A stretch of DNA of 64,000 nt, taken from positions 9,424,843 through 9,488,842 of the forward strand of contig NC_084597.1 in assembly GCF_033807715.1 (NCBI RefSeq), given 5' to 3'. The notes under the pieces are model-generated. The model did not search any database and was not told the DNA's origin. It saw nothing but the letters and a program-made list of their open reading frames with translations. The translations under genes and the position numbers were made by a program. Of the stretch, positions 13,076 through 25,736 are shown one piece after another. The stretch's first letter is position 1, and each line of letters starts with the position of its first letter. Source of the DNA: Cololabis saira. Lineage: Eukaryota; Chordata; Actinopteri; Beloniformes; Belonidae.

Positions 13076-15739
13076 TCATCCAAGACAATGCTTGCTTTAA
13101 CAGCTCGCTGGTTTGAAATGTCCTGTGGCCATGTTTGTGTTGGTCTGTAAAAAAATACTTTGTTTCCTGGATATCTCGATAAGGACTGTATAAAGGTATT
13201 TTAAAGTACCTTGTGAAACACGTATCACTTCTATCATTGGCCCAGTGTAAACAGAAATCATGTATTTGTGCCATCATCCATTTTTAGAAATAGTGACATT
13301 GTACAAATTATCCAAGCTGCTGTCTTTATTGATCAGCATTCACATGATAGGAGAAGATTCATGACCATGAGTACCAAAATGCATAAGCCATAATGGATGT
13401 ATTTCATTTATCCCCTTACTATTTATTTAAAATGTCTAAATGTAACCAAGTATTTTTTTAAACACATGATTAGGGCTAAAATTAGCACTTGGCATTTAAA
13501 AGTGTCAAGAAATGTGAAAAGGTTGGTGCGTAACTTGCAGGATGAGTTTCTCTGTAGGGAACCCGGCAAGGAAAACCGTATTTTTACGGTTTTTAGATCT
13601 TCTGTTGTAAAATTGCACCATGGACTGTAATTATTTTAGCTTTAGCCATTATATTGTATGCTGCTGTTCATTTAAACACAACAGAAAGCTTCTCAATGGA
13701 GTGCTGAATCGGCATGCAGGAACCGAAGCGTACAGCTTCCTTTTTTTTTGGTAAGTTTTTTTATCTATGCTGAAATGGCCCACACGCAAGCATGTAGAAA
13801 ACTGCAGTACAGCATAGCTGGCAATCTTCCTACAAAGCTTGTGCTGCATAATCCATAATATATTTGCCTTTTCCTGACATTGTCACAAATAAAAACCAAC
13901 AATAAAAAAACATCTATAACATGTTTAACCTAATCTTTGAGAAGGTTGCTGAAGGTATCAAATCTGAACTTGTGTCATGTGGTACTCAACTAACACCCAC
14001 ATGACAAAAAGGAAGGCTTTCATGAGAAATTTGCATTAATTTGAATTTGTGCGTGAAAAGGACAAGGGAAATATCATATGCAAATGATACATGGGTGAGA
14101 GTAAAAACTGTCTGGCAGCTGGCAAGAGCACCTGCAAGCAAAGCACATGTCCACAACCCTGCATGAGAACGATGATGGTGTTTTTGACTAAGCACACGCC
14201 CTTTCCATTACAGATGCTTCCACTGTGTCCCAGCATGCAGCAGAAATCGTTCAGAAGAAGGTTCATGCAAAAAGAGGGCATCGACTGCATCTCACGGTGA
14301 GAAGGCAGACAGCAGACTTTTGGTGGGGAGTTTGCATGTTAGGCTACATGGTTAGAATTAGGTATGAACTATAGAAAGTTAGGTTCTGATAATAATTCAA
14401 AAATGATATGGTCGCAGTTTCTCATTTCTTTTTTTACTGATTTTTTTTCCCATTTTATCACCTAGTGCTCCTACCTAAGTCAGTCTTTAAATCAGACTTA
14501 ACCTGAGCGTCTTTTCACCCAACAGGGTGGGGCTTAGAGTATGATACAGGGACATGTACATTTCCCAGCCTTACAAGTATGAACATGTTTACATACACAA
14601 ATGCGCTCCCAGAAAGAGGATTTACACTACTTAAATTAATGGCACCTTAATAAGCGGTAAGGAGAATCCACGTCCATCAATTATAATCTTGTATCGGGTC
14701 CATCGTGCGTGTCCTCTTAATCTTTACAGTTTACTTGCCTATAGTCAGTTGGTTGTTTGCACTGTAGGCTGAACTTTTTCAAACTGATGTGCTGACAGAA
14801 GAGCATATATGAGAATTAGTTACTATGAAGCAGTGGGCCTTTAACACACATTTACAAAGTGGTCTTTATTGTGTCTTTAAATTGGACATGAGTGACCTCT
14901 GTCTGAGGTTAGTGGGGATTAGCATGGGACTAATTTGAAGGGATTAAATCCACCACTGGCTATTACATTGAGGGATAACAAAACTGCTTCCAGGAAAATC
15001 TGGAATTCTCCGGCTTAACATCATCTTTTAAATCTCCTTTTGGATCTCTCTTACTTTTGCTTAATCTCAAAATTACACATGAACTTGGCTTTATTTAAAA
15101 GGAAACCACGTGTAACTCAATGAGAATCCACAAGAATTTACCAGGCCTTGCGTTGTGTTCATCAGTGTTTCTCCGCACATCCAAAAAGCTACTCTGTTTG
15201 ATCAGTTTATGCAAGGGCTGCATATAAAGCTGTACATTTAAATACAGTACAGATACATTTCCTATTCACTCCTTCAAGGAAAAGCAGCTCGCCGAAAGTA
15301 ATTATAATTCATTTGACTGTTGTGCACAGTGCGTAATCATGTTGATGTAAGTATAGTTGAGCAATAAATAGACATAAATGGAGTTGGCATTACTTCAGAG
15401 CTTCAGGCGATATACTGTATGCTCTGGGAACCTCATCAGTTTGCAGATCTGTTTATAACACAGTTTAAAATAGGCTAGACTGCACAGAAGGAGAAGAGAA
15501 GAAGCGTTGCCAGTGATAATATAGCATGTTTCTTTGCAGTAAAGGTCTCAGTCAGGAAAATATTGCCAGAGACTCAATTAAAGCTAATTGGTGATCAATG
15601 GGGATATTTATTAGGGGAAAAACAGGTAGTGTTTACCTATTATAGCAAACAAAAGTTTTTTTTTTTTCTTATCTACAGGGAGTGCAACATGGTTATGGAT
15701 TCAAGTTAAAGTATGCCCAACGATTTACGTACCTGCTTC

Positions 15740-16045
15740 AGTCCTATTCAGGGTCTTAGGGGTCTGCTGGAATGTATTAAAGCTATGTAAAGGCCAAAGG
15801 CCGAGACATACTGTGTGCAGGTCACCAGTCCATCACAGGCCACACAATCACTCACACTCACTCCTGAGGTCAATTTACAATCATCTATCAGCCTAACAAA
15901 CATGTCATTGGGACATTAGTTGGAGGACACAGGGAAACCCCCTTGCAAGCATGTGGAAAACAAGCAAACTCCACACAGAAAGGCCCCCGGTGGCATTTGA
16001 ATGAGAACCTTCCAGCTTTGATGTAACACCACAAAACCCTGCTGC
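15740..16045 (+). repeat. Dispersed fish repeat (LINE/SINE 3'-region type), diverged
   Basis: The order of motifs is that of a very common fish repeat tail: tattcagggtc, then ggtcaccagtccatcacag, then actcactcactcctgaggtc-like text, tcaatttacaatcat, cctaacaaacatgtcattgg, gcaaactccacacagaaagg and finally a gcatttgaatgagaacct segment. Copies with the same order occur at 50487-50775 and, more degraded, at 51500-51770. It is non-coding. Confidence 0.65.
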
Positions 16046-16720
16046 ATCGCTGCAACTCTCTTGAAAGCACTTTGAGATTGTCTCTTCCAAGATATCTCTT
16101 CCAAATAATAAAAACAAAAAGAAGTGAAATGTTTAATTAAATCTAAATGTTTCCAAAAAGGTGCATGAACACTCTTAGTTACCACCCCGTATTGCATGAA
16201 GAATGTAAACGAAAGATAAGTAAACTTCCCTTATATTCCATGCAAAGCATAAGAAGAATTAATCCCGAGAGCTTGCAGTTTTCTTGGTACTGGATGTATA
16301 ACTTTGAGGAACATTAGTGGTGTTTTAAAGGGTTGATAGCTCCTGACAGCTACTACCTAATATTGCTTTAATTGTCAGAGAAAAAACACTTCTATATCCT
16401 AGAGAAAGCTCTTTGAAACCACAGTCAGTGTTAACAGCAAAACTGTGAAGCAAGTGCACATGAAGGAATTTGCAGAAGTTCAGGTCCCACCAGAGGCCTG
16501 GGAGTCAATCACCACTGCTCTCTTCTGGAGTTTGTCAACCACCACTATGCCTGGTTGGTTGGCCATCACCAGTTTATCGGTCTGGATCTTTGCTTTTTCA
16601 TTCTCCACCACCCATGGAGCTATCTCTGCCCTTGTATTTGGGACTCTCAACCCTTAATCAGTGCAGATGTTTCTAAACACTGACAGCTTTATATGTACAT
16701 GTATATGTAGTGTTACACAT

Positions 16721-17553
16721 TAGGGGTGTAACGGTACACAAAAATCTTGGTTCGGTACGTACCTCGGTTTGGAGGTCACGGTTCGGTTCATTTTCGGTAC
16801 AGTAAGAAAACAAAATGCAAAATATAAACGTGCTAGTTGTTTATTACACACACACAAAATAACATTGGCTCTACGTGTGTCGGCGCTAGGACCCCGCGGA
16901 CGCATGGTGTGTCGTCGGGCGGTTTTTTCCTTCATGCTTCCCTGCAGCGTCACATGCAAACACAAACACACGTACCTGGCAAAAACATTTCTTTATATAA
17001 TGTTGTCTGTCGCCCGCAATATTTTTTCTTTTTTTGGCCGGCGCCATAGTTGGCTGGCTACAAACTCTATACATCCCATAATGTATAATAATATGCCCGC
17101 GCTCTCAGCAGCGGTACTCGCATTGTTAAGGCTGAATTATGGTCCCGCGTTACACCAACGCAGAGCCTACGGCGTAGGGTACGCGGCCAGCGGCCGTACG
17201 GGCACGTCGCTGCGTACCCTACGGCGTAGCTCTACTTCGATTTAACGCCGAACCATAATTCAGGCTTTTTTTTTAGGCCTGGCCAGGGCCCGCCAGGCCT
17301 AAACAATGGTAGGGGAAACACTGGACTTGTCACAATTATATGCTTAGCTCTTTAGTTCTTCATTAGTTAGTGCTTTTTTATTTAATCTTAATACTTTCTC
17401 GGTGTGAGCGCAGCTGCAGCAGCGCTCTGCTCCACAACGTGCGGTCCTCTAATTAATATGTCCGGGTGGAAACTCGTTCGGTACGCCTCCGTTCCGAACC
17501 GAACACGCTATACTGAACGGTTCGATACAAATACGTGTACCGTTACACCCCTA
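16721..17553. mobile_element. hAT-type non-autonomous element (TAGGGGTGTAACGGTAC ends)
   Basis: Both ends carry the inverted repeat TAGGGGTGTAACGGTACA. The exact 8-bp target duplication TTACACAT lies at 16713-16720 and 17554-17561. Subterminal DNA is full of a family-specific motif, ggttcggta/gaaccgaac, on both sides, as expected for transposase binding sites. The interior contains a palindromic MITE (17128-17267) and no transposase domain. Confidence 0.92.
17128..17267. mobile_element. Palindromic GC-rich MITE nested in hAT element
   Basis: The termini are aaggctgaattatgg and ccataattcaggctt, which form an inverted repeat. The interior is itself near-palindromic, with several copies of cctacggcgtaggg and its complement. 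The same element type occurs at 36771-36887 and as a partial copy near 3380-3511. At 36771-36887 the flanks suggest a TAA duplication, which points to a Harbinger-like origin, but this is inference. Confidence 0.7.
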
Positions 17554-20406
17554 TTACACATTCAATCTATAAATAATAATAGTAGCCTCAGGTTGCATGT
17601 TCTTCAAAGTTGCATCAATCAATCAATGTAAATGTAAATGCTAAAACTGTTTGTGATGTGCTGAGTAGTTTTTCCCACTTTCCTTCCCTTCACCAACAAA
17701 TCAATGCTTTTGTTAAAGAAGAAAGTGCATCCCTCAGTCTTTATCATGAGAAGATGCATTTTCCTGCGGGAATATCACCATTCCTCTGCTCTGTTCCCCA
17801 TCATTTCTATGTCTGTCAGCTCTACTCTCTTGTTCTTCTGCTAATCACATCACACTGTGCGGCAAGCCTGGCTGCTGTGCCCGCCGTTTCACCCGCTCTG
17901 CATCTATTTCGGTCGTGTGAGCATGATAACCTCAACACTCCTGCTCTGCCTTAATCAGCGCTCTCCCATTCAGAGTCGCATTGGCAGGAGCAGCATCATC
18001 TGGAGCACGAGCTCCAACAGCCACAGGGATCACATTTCCAAGATTGTCTTGTGGACTTAATAACTGGATTGTAGCGGGACCACTTGGTTTATGGCTGAAA
18101 ACATTCTTTTGAAATGCTATTTATAGATCTTTGAGTTCCTCTATCACTATGTCAATATGCTGGTACTCGGACATTGTGCTCAGCTCTCTTTTGTTCTCTA
18201 CATATACAGGGAATAATGTACACGGACGCACTTTTCGATGATTTATGCATGTTCGTCTGGATATTTCTTTTATGGCTTATGAAAGTCTGTTCAGTGCAGG
18301 GAAGGTTCAGTACATCAGGGGAACAAGTCTGAGTACGTATGCGTGGATGTTGTATTGATTTATACCTGCAACCTAAGCAGGGGTGGGAAAAAAAGCAAAG
18401 CAACAACAATCAGCTCAACTTCAATAAAACATCTACATCCAACTTGCTAAACACAGGCAATGCCTCAGTAAGCATTGTCTGTAAACTTAAGGTAGTCAGC
18501 ACGATGAGTAAAATGACTCAGATATGATATATGCGGATGTATTTTTCTGAAAAAAAAAAAAAAAAAAACATGCTCAATCCTTCTAGAGTAAACATGTTCC
18601 CAAATGACCCATGTTTTATTTATTTATATAGTTATGCAACTATGTTTACAGTTTTGAGGCATTAAATCACTGTTCTCTGTTGGTCAATCTGTCGATGATG
18701 GCAACCTGCCAGAAGTAGGAGGAATAAAGACAAGCTGAGAAGCAAATTAATTCTCTAAAATGCTTTTTTATTTGGTTTTACTGGATGTAGACATGAACTA
18801 GTCACATAAAATATTCCTCGTATCCTATTTTCACATAATATTATTCATTACTTGTACTTCTGACCTCAAGGCTTCTAACATTTTGAAAAATCCTACAATC
18901 ATTGAGTTTTTTTTGTAAACCTTTGTTCATATTTTTTTTCTGTTTTTCAACATCCAACATCCGAATCCAAGTAATTATGAATGATGCCTTTTACAACTAG
19001 CATGCTGTTTTTGCACAGCATATTTGCTATTGCGCATAAATCCTATGAGACAGTTGTTGACATCAAAAGAGGGAATGAAATAAATGAGGGACATAAAACA
19101 ACATAAAAGGAAAGATGAAAGAAAGAAGGCTAATTGGAAGGACAAGACAAAATGAGAGATACAGGGCAAAAAGCATCAAAACAAAATGGAGACTAAAAAG
19201 GAGAAGATATACAAATGAACAACACAAAGATGATGGGTGGGTGAAAGAGGATGGAATCATGTAGCCTTGTAGGCTGAGTTACAGCGGTGCTAAGAAGGCA
19301 GTCATGGAAGATTAGTGTCCATGTGAGAGCAGAAGGGATTTGACTGGATTGCACAGGGTGACCTGCTGTGCTCATGCAAACATCAGCAAGATGGACCCTT
19401 CCTACCGCAGTGTTGAAGTGAGGACCTTTCCTGTTTGTTGAGGGGGGCTGGAGAAAACTCCCAGTGTGACTTCAGACTTCTGCATCCCTATTCAAAGCTG
19501 CAATTGATCCTTCCAGTGCAGCTCCAGCACCGTTAATGATAGTTCTAACAGTAGCCACTCGTCTTCTTAGCACGATGCGTACCATTGTGCAAACAGCAAA
19601 GCTCTACACAACCAGAAGGTGCAACAGTAAACGCTTAGCCCAATAAGAACTACCTAGTATTATGAGTCACAAGGGAGCACGAGAACATAATCCAGTCTCA
19701 CATATCCCTTCCTACAGTATGCTAGCGCTTGCATCATGACTACAGCTGATATGCAACCTAATCCTGTCTGTACTATAGCCACACATCCACGATAATACAT
19801 TTCCACGGTGTTCTCGTAGTCTACTGCTCTAATGATGCCTCTATAGAGGGTATGCACAAGTTTGAGCCTACTCACAAAAGCAGCTGGATTTCAATAGATG
19901 ACAACTGTTGTCATCATAACAGATGGACAAAGGGTCCTTCACCAAATTCATCCACTGCAACATTAACTGAAGTGAAGAGGAAGAGCTGTAAATGCTTCGC
20001 TAGTTACTAATTAATTCATTTGCACAAGGCATCATTACAGGCTGTTTGCGATGAGTGTTCGTAATGAGGGGATCGTTACAGTATGGGGCTCATGCAGAAT
20101 TAGTCAGTCAGGCCGGCAATGATTGGTCCATAATTCAATTTGCTGATGGACAGAATATTACTCTGCAGCAAGTCAAGCACTGAAGATAGTTTTCAGAAAA
20201 AAATATAGAGTCTTAACTATAGCCACTGTTAAGTAGTGTTCAATAGGGAAGTGGCGGATGCTTGATGTCAAAATAGAAGGACTTTAATATAATATATACA
20301 CAAGATAAAGGATACCGCGGTGTCAGGTGATTCAAAAATGCAGGCAGGAAGTGTAGATGGGAAAAGAGAGTAAAGAGGAAAGGAAATTTATGGATATAAA
20401 TATAAA

Positions 20407-22107
20407 ATTAAAGCTGCAAGCAGCGATGAACGGGCCCTCGCTCGTACAATTTTCACCAATAACGGTTAAGGACTCAAAACTAAGTCAGATGACACCACCC
20501 ATGACTCTTTATGTCAAACCATTCAAAAGTTATGGCAGAAAATAGGAATTATCAAATATCGACCTATCAGAAGAAGGGGTGGGACTAATTTGCGCCAATT
20601 ATGGTCAAGGACTCAAAACCATGTCCGATGACACCACCCACGAGTATTTATGTCAAACCATTCAAAAGTTATTGCAAAAAATAGGAACTATCACATATCG
20701 ACCAATCAGAAGAAGGCGCGGTGCTAATTTGCCCCAATTACAGTGAAGGAGTCAAAACCGAGTCTGATGACACCACCCACGACTCTATGTCAAACCATTC
20801 AAAGGTTATGGCAGAAAATAGGGACTATCAAATATCGACCAATCAGAAGAAGGGGCGGGGCTAATTCATGCCAATGAAGGTCAAGTTCTCAATACTGAGT
20901 CCGATGACACCACCCACGACTCTATGTCAAACCAATCAAAGTTTATCTATCTAAACGGCCGAAGAAATGGCATAAATTGCGCCAAAATTACACAATTAAT
21001 TGAAAATGGCCGACTTCCTGTTCGGTTTCGGCCATGGCGCCAAGAGACTTTTCTTTAAGTTGCGACATGATACAGGTGTGTATCGATTTTTGTGCATGTA
21101 CGTCAAACCGTATTGTGGGGCTTGAGGCACGAAGTTTTCTAGGGGGCGCTGTTGGCTTGCGTGCAAAATTTGGTGACTTTTGGGGCACGTTTAAGGGGGC
21201 AGAAAGGCCCTCATTTTGTCGGAAGAAAAGGATAAAAGAAGAGGATAAAAACTATTCCTACAAATACAATAGGGCCTTCCCACTAGGGGTGGGTAAAAAT
21301 ATCGAAAAATCGATGCATCGCAATTATACCCGCCCTGATTCAATATCGATTAAGCAAAGCCTCTGAATCGATTCGCCTCCTGGCCAGTGGGGGGCGCTGT
21401 GTGCAACATTTTCTTATGATTCGCGTTTTGTGGACGGTGGCTGCACGCAACATAACAACAATTAAAAAAACGTAAAAATCTTTCAGATCAGACTTTAGGA
21501 CTCTTTTAAATTCCCATTTAAAGAAGGAACACGAGAAACGGACAAAAGTAGGGTGGTGTGTAAAGCTCCTTTCACATAGAGCTCAAAACACAGACCGCCA
21601 CCGGCGATCCTATTCATTGTCTAGTGCTGCCGCGGCACAAGAGCAGACCGCGCCTCCCTGCCCGAATTGAACATTTTTTTAATCTCACGTGCCGCGCTGT
21701 GACGACATCTAAAACCCTGCAAACCCCGCTCTATGTGAAAGCAGCTTAAGTTGTGCCAGGCAGAACTAAAATACAACAGCAACGGGACAAACCTGCGGAT
21801 CATGTTGACACAGAACTGTCATGTGTCGTTTTTATTTTAACTTTTGTACTACAGTACAAATGCACAGGTGAGCCATTATGGTGCTGCTAAGTTTTATTGC
21901 TCAGTTCATTTTATATGTGAACTAACATGCCATGTGTTATAGGCATGAAAATAAAAATAATGAAAAATTGCCAAAAGGTATTTGTGTATTTCTAGGTCTT
22001 ACTGAATCGATAACGAATCATTTAAATCAATATCGAATCGAAACCTAAAGAATCGAAATCGTATATATACCCAGCCCTACTTCACACTGTCAGTGCTGGG
22101 GCCCTAA
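20407..22107 (+). repeat. AAAGCTGCAAGCAGCG-ended composite repeat, copy C, split by hAT
   Basis: This copy starts attaaagctgcaagcagcga and ends gtcagtgctggggccctaat. It contains four internal tandem units of about 136-140 bp, marked by near-copies of gactcaaaac at about 20469, 20609, 20748 and 20884, each followed by a gatgacaccaccca block. The core at 20990-21070 matches copies B and D. A hAT element (21284-22079) interrupts the right part: gggccttcccac on the left continues as ttcacactgtcagtg on the right, matching the uninterrupted copy D. Confidence 0.8.
21284..22079. mobile_element. hAT-type element (TAGGGGTGGGTA / TACCCAGCCCTA)
   Basis: The ends are TAGGGGTGGGTAAAAATATC and, reverse-complemented, TAGGGCTGGGTATATATACG. 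The flanking 8-mers are CTTCCCAC (21276-21283) and CTTCACAC (22080-22087), a duplication with one mismatch. The subterminal regions repeat tatcgaa/aatcgat motifs. It lies inside copy C of the AAAGCTGCAAGCAGCG repeat, which gives independent proof of insertion because copy D shows the empty site. No transposase was recognised. Confidence 0.85.
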
Positions 22108-22144
22108 TAATACTTCAAATATGCCATAAGGGATGCAAATCACT

Positions 22145-22311
22145 GGATGGATGGATGGATGGATGGATGGATGGATGGATGGATGGATGGATGGATGGAT
22201 GGATGGATGGATGGATGGATGGATGGATGGATGGATGGATGGATGGATGGATGGATGGATGGATGGATGGATGGATGGATGGATGGATGGATGGATGGAT
22301 GGATGGATGGA
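22145..22311 (+). repeat. (GGAT)n microsatellite
   Basis: About 41 uninterrupted GGAT units are present. The WMDG and HPSI reading frames on the two strands are produced by the repeat. It may be the expanded tail of a SINE like the one near 2.5 kb, but no SINE body is recognisable beside it. Confidence 0.97.
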
Positions 22312-24442
22312 GGGGAAGCAAGTTTTTCCAAATCAAAGTTATAAAATAAAAACATAAGTGAACAAATAGAAATTCAGACCAATGAACCAAAATCCCTACT
22401 GACTTAACACAGAATTAGAGATTTATAAATGTATTGAATGGGAGAAAACCAAGATTAAATAAATTAGAAAAACCAAAAAATTTCAACAAAACCAAACATT
22501 TTTTAGTTTTTTGTTATTTTTTTTTTTTTTCTAAAAGACTGCATGATGGAAAACTCTGGGATTTGGAATAAGCCTTTTTTTCCTCTTTAATCTTCTCTCA
22601 ACCAAAAATGAACTGTCATAAGTATCAGCATCACCTCTATTACTGTGACCCCCAAACTTACCCCCCAACATGCCCCTCAGCAACCAGCAAACAACAGCCC
22701 AGCTAACAAAAATAACCATAGATAAGAATAATCTCCACACTTATCACTTCAGCCCCCTCCCAAGACTGTGTGTGTTATCTGCCCTCTGTCTGCCTGCTGT
22801 ACTGCGCACAACAAGCCGAGGGAAGCGTGTCTTCACAGGAGGATATCCCATGGGGATGGACAGAAGATCAAAGCTGTTTCCACTGGCTGTCTTTTCTCAG
22901 AACTCTGGAGGGAGTTAATGAACATCAAGGAAAAATAAAAAACCGTGGTGCTAAATATTACATGAATTCAATAACAAAATTATGCAACTAGGCAGATGCC
23001 GATTTTATTGGATGTTGAGAAACGTTAACCTCCATATTTTGCACTGGGTAAGACTGAGCCTCTTGTGCAGATAAACTATCCACTCTCTTCTCTTTTTTTT
23101 TTCTTTTTTCCTCTTGATGTCACCACCTGTCTAAGTCGCCTTCTGTCTTAGCAACTTTCCTGCGCAGACGTGTCTCTTTATATCTTACATCAAACAAAGG
23201 GCTGAAGGATGAGGCCGACTGGCAGAAAGAGAAGACGAGAGTGAGGCAGACAGAGCAATAAATGGAGGTCCCACCCAGCCCAGGGGGGATAGCACACAAC
23301 ACTGGCTTAGAGTGACAGTGTGATACAAAGTGACCTGTACATCAGAGCAGCAGCTGTGGGTACAGGCATCAAAGATCAATTTATATGATAATGTGTCTTT
23401 GTTTTGCAACCAGTGGATCAACAGAATTTAACAATGCAGCATGCTCGCCATCTGTAAACTTTTAAATGCTATCAACTACGTTGTGTCTCATTAATGACAA
23501 GATAAATGATCTATGTTCGAATTGAAGCGTCGCTTACAAAATCGCTGAGTAAGAACATGTGAGGTATGCATATCTTTGAATTAATATTAATGATTAATAA
23601 AAGTATCAATTGATGATTGTAATTCAAATAAGGGAAGGATAACTCAAAGTTAAATGAATAATGTTTAAACACTTGAATATTCCTTGAGGTAAAAATTGGG
23701 TAGGATTTAAATTGTTCTGAGTTGCAATGGAGGTTTGCAGGTATAAAATGTCATCATAATCTCATTCTGAGTGAAAAGTTGCCTCAATAAGCCTTCTCTT
23801 ACAGAGCACAGGAGAACATGAGTTATTTCTCTGGGGAAACCTTTTTCTAATATGCTCATCAGTTTAGACACATAAAAATTACTTTTCATCTAATTCTAAG
23901 CTCCTTCTACATGATGGCTTATTCAAAATTTTGGACCAGGGGTTTTTCTCAGTTCTCTTTTTCTCCTGTCATGTCACCAGTATGTAAAAAAGTCATGAGA
24001 ACTTAACTCTTCTCCTCTTTACTAAAGATTTAATCATAACCGCTTTTCTAATTAGAGTGGGAATCCCACTCACTGTGCATTTCCACGGAAAAATGAATGG
24101 AGGGCATGTGGAAAAACCTCTGAAGTTAAACTTAGGGTCAGTCTTCCCGATTAAGCCATGTTTACCTTCTAATAACTGTGTCTTTCATAAATTATATTAT
24201 ACTTCTTTAGAAGGTGTCAGGTTGGTATCCTTATCGAAATGTTCAAACCACCTCTACCAGCTGCTTTTGATGTGAATCAATCCTGAATAAGATTTTCAAC
24301 TTTCAGCAATATTTATTAAAAGCTTTTTTGTATTTGCTTATGACCTTTATGGCAGGTTGGTAGCATTTTAAACTAACTAAAGACAAATGTCAGAAGTATA
24401 ATAACTAAAAACATTATGGAAATTGCCATGAAAACACTTTAA

Positions 24443-24712
24443 AGGGATTGTGACATGAAAAATTAATTTTTCTTGATTTTTTGTGTTTAGTTGGGTGTCT
24501 TGACATCAATTACACCCAAAAAAAAGGAAAGGGGGGAAAGGGGGAAAAGGACGCGTTTTTTCACTGCGCAAAAAACACCGTCATAAAAAAAGCCAGGCAT
24601 GGAGTACTGGAGTGAAGTTTTTCTTGTTACACCCTTTTAGACACATTTGAGGGATATTGGCCAAGACTTTTAATAGTGTTAAAAGCATGTTAAAAATTAT
24701 GTCACAATACCT
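24443..24712. mobile_element. TTAA-flanked MITE (AGGGATTGTGACAT ends)
   Basis: This is a 270-bp element with inverted ends AGGGATTGTGACATGA (left) and AGGTATTGTGACATAA (right, reverse-complemented). It is flanked by TTAA at 24439-24442 and 24713-24716. The TTAA target plus AG-rich ends resemble the elements at 2922-4014 and 49173-49745. The interior is non-coding. Confidence 0.75.
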
Positions 24713-25736
24713 TTAATTCAGTTAAGCCAGGTTTATACTAAGACCACTTTCTATGTACATTCCCTCCCTGTGACATCTGCCTGAAGTTACTCTGCACAAC
24801 AAAAATTCTGCTTCTTAATAACTAAATTTTTAGAGAGGAAATTAAAGTAAAAGTGTTTTATGAGAAATTAAATACTGACTTTTTTTAGATTAAGTGAAAC
24901 ATCCAGCCTATTTTTATCTCACTTCACAGCTTTCTAGCCTGCCTTTAACACCTCCTATTCTCTTTCTGATGATATTTTTGAGATACACTTCAGCTGGCTT
25001 TTTAAACAATTGAAAAAGTAAGAGTTAAGTCTGCTCACTTTCACTTTTAGACCCACATTTGTAGTACTCTGCAAGCACTTTTATAATAGTTAATTATTAG
25101 TATTGTAGTGATATATATAAGTCTCCAATTCAATAAACAACTTGACAACACGGATATGACTCTACTCTAAACCATATGGTCAAGCAATTAACACTCTCTA
25201 CAGCAGTTAACAAGACCAAGCAGCAACAGAAGGATCGTTGAGGGTCTTGGCAAAGGAAAATTAGTTAAATCAGCAGGGGAACAAGAATGACTTGTTCTTT
25301 CAGGCAGTAAGGTCCGGGATTTTCTTCCCTTCAGGGCAACAGTGAGGTTCCTTCAGTGAGCTGAGCAAGAAGACAGTTCATGGCACATTATGCTCATCGT
25401 CTGTAAGCCTCGTCTTGAAGCAGAAAAGACAGGAACACAGAGGGCATGAAAGGGAAAACCCATGTTCTTCATTTTTTTTTTGCTTGCATGACATAATTGG
25501 GCTGAAAGAGTCCATTAGGTTACGGCGGGTGACTCTGCAAGTTTGTTTGTGATGAGTTTTCTTTGTTTTTTGAAAAGGATTAACAGCCGAGAGTTGCACT
25601 AAAAGAAAGAACGGTGTCAGCTCTCAAAAAAAAAGAAAAGCTAGCTGCAGAAATGGTTATAAGTAAATTCTAAAAAGAGAAAGATAGTTTGCAAAGAGAA
25701 CCTTGTTTGTAAATATCTAAAGTAGAAAAAAAGCAG

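Noticed and set aside
17610..17954. 114-residue plus-strand frame
   Set aside because: No recognisable domain, no splice context and low-complexity hydrophobic content; regarded as chance.
22115..22390. WMDG and HPSI repeat proteins on both strands
   Set aside because: Translation of (GGAT)n; no start context, flanking domain or splice signals.
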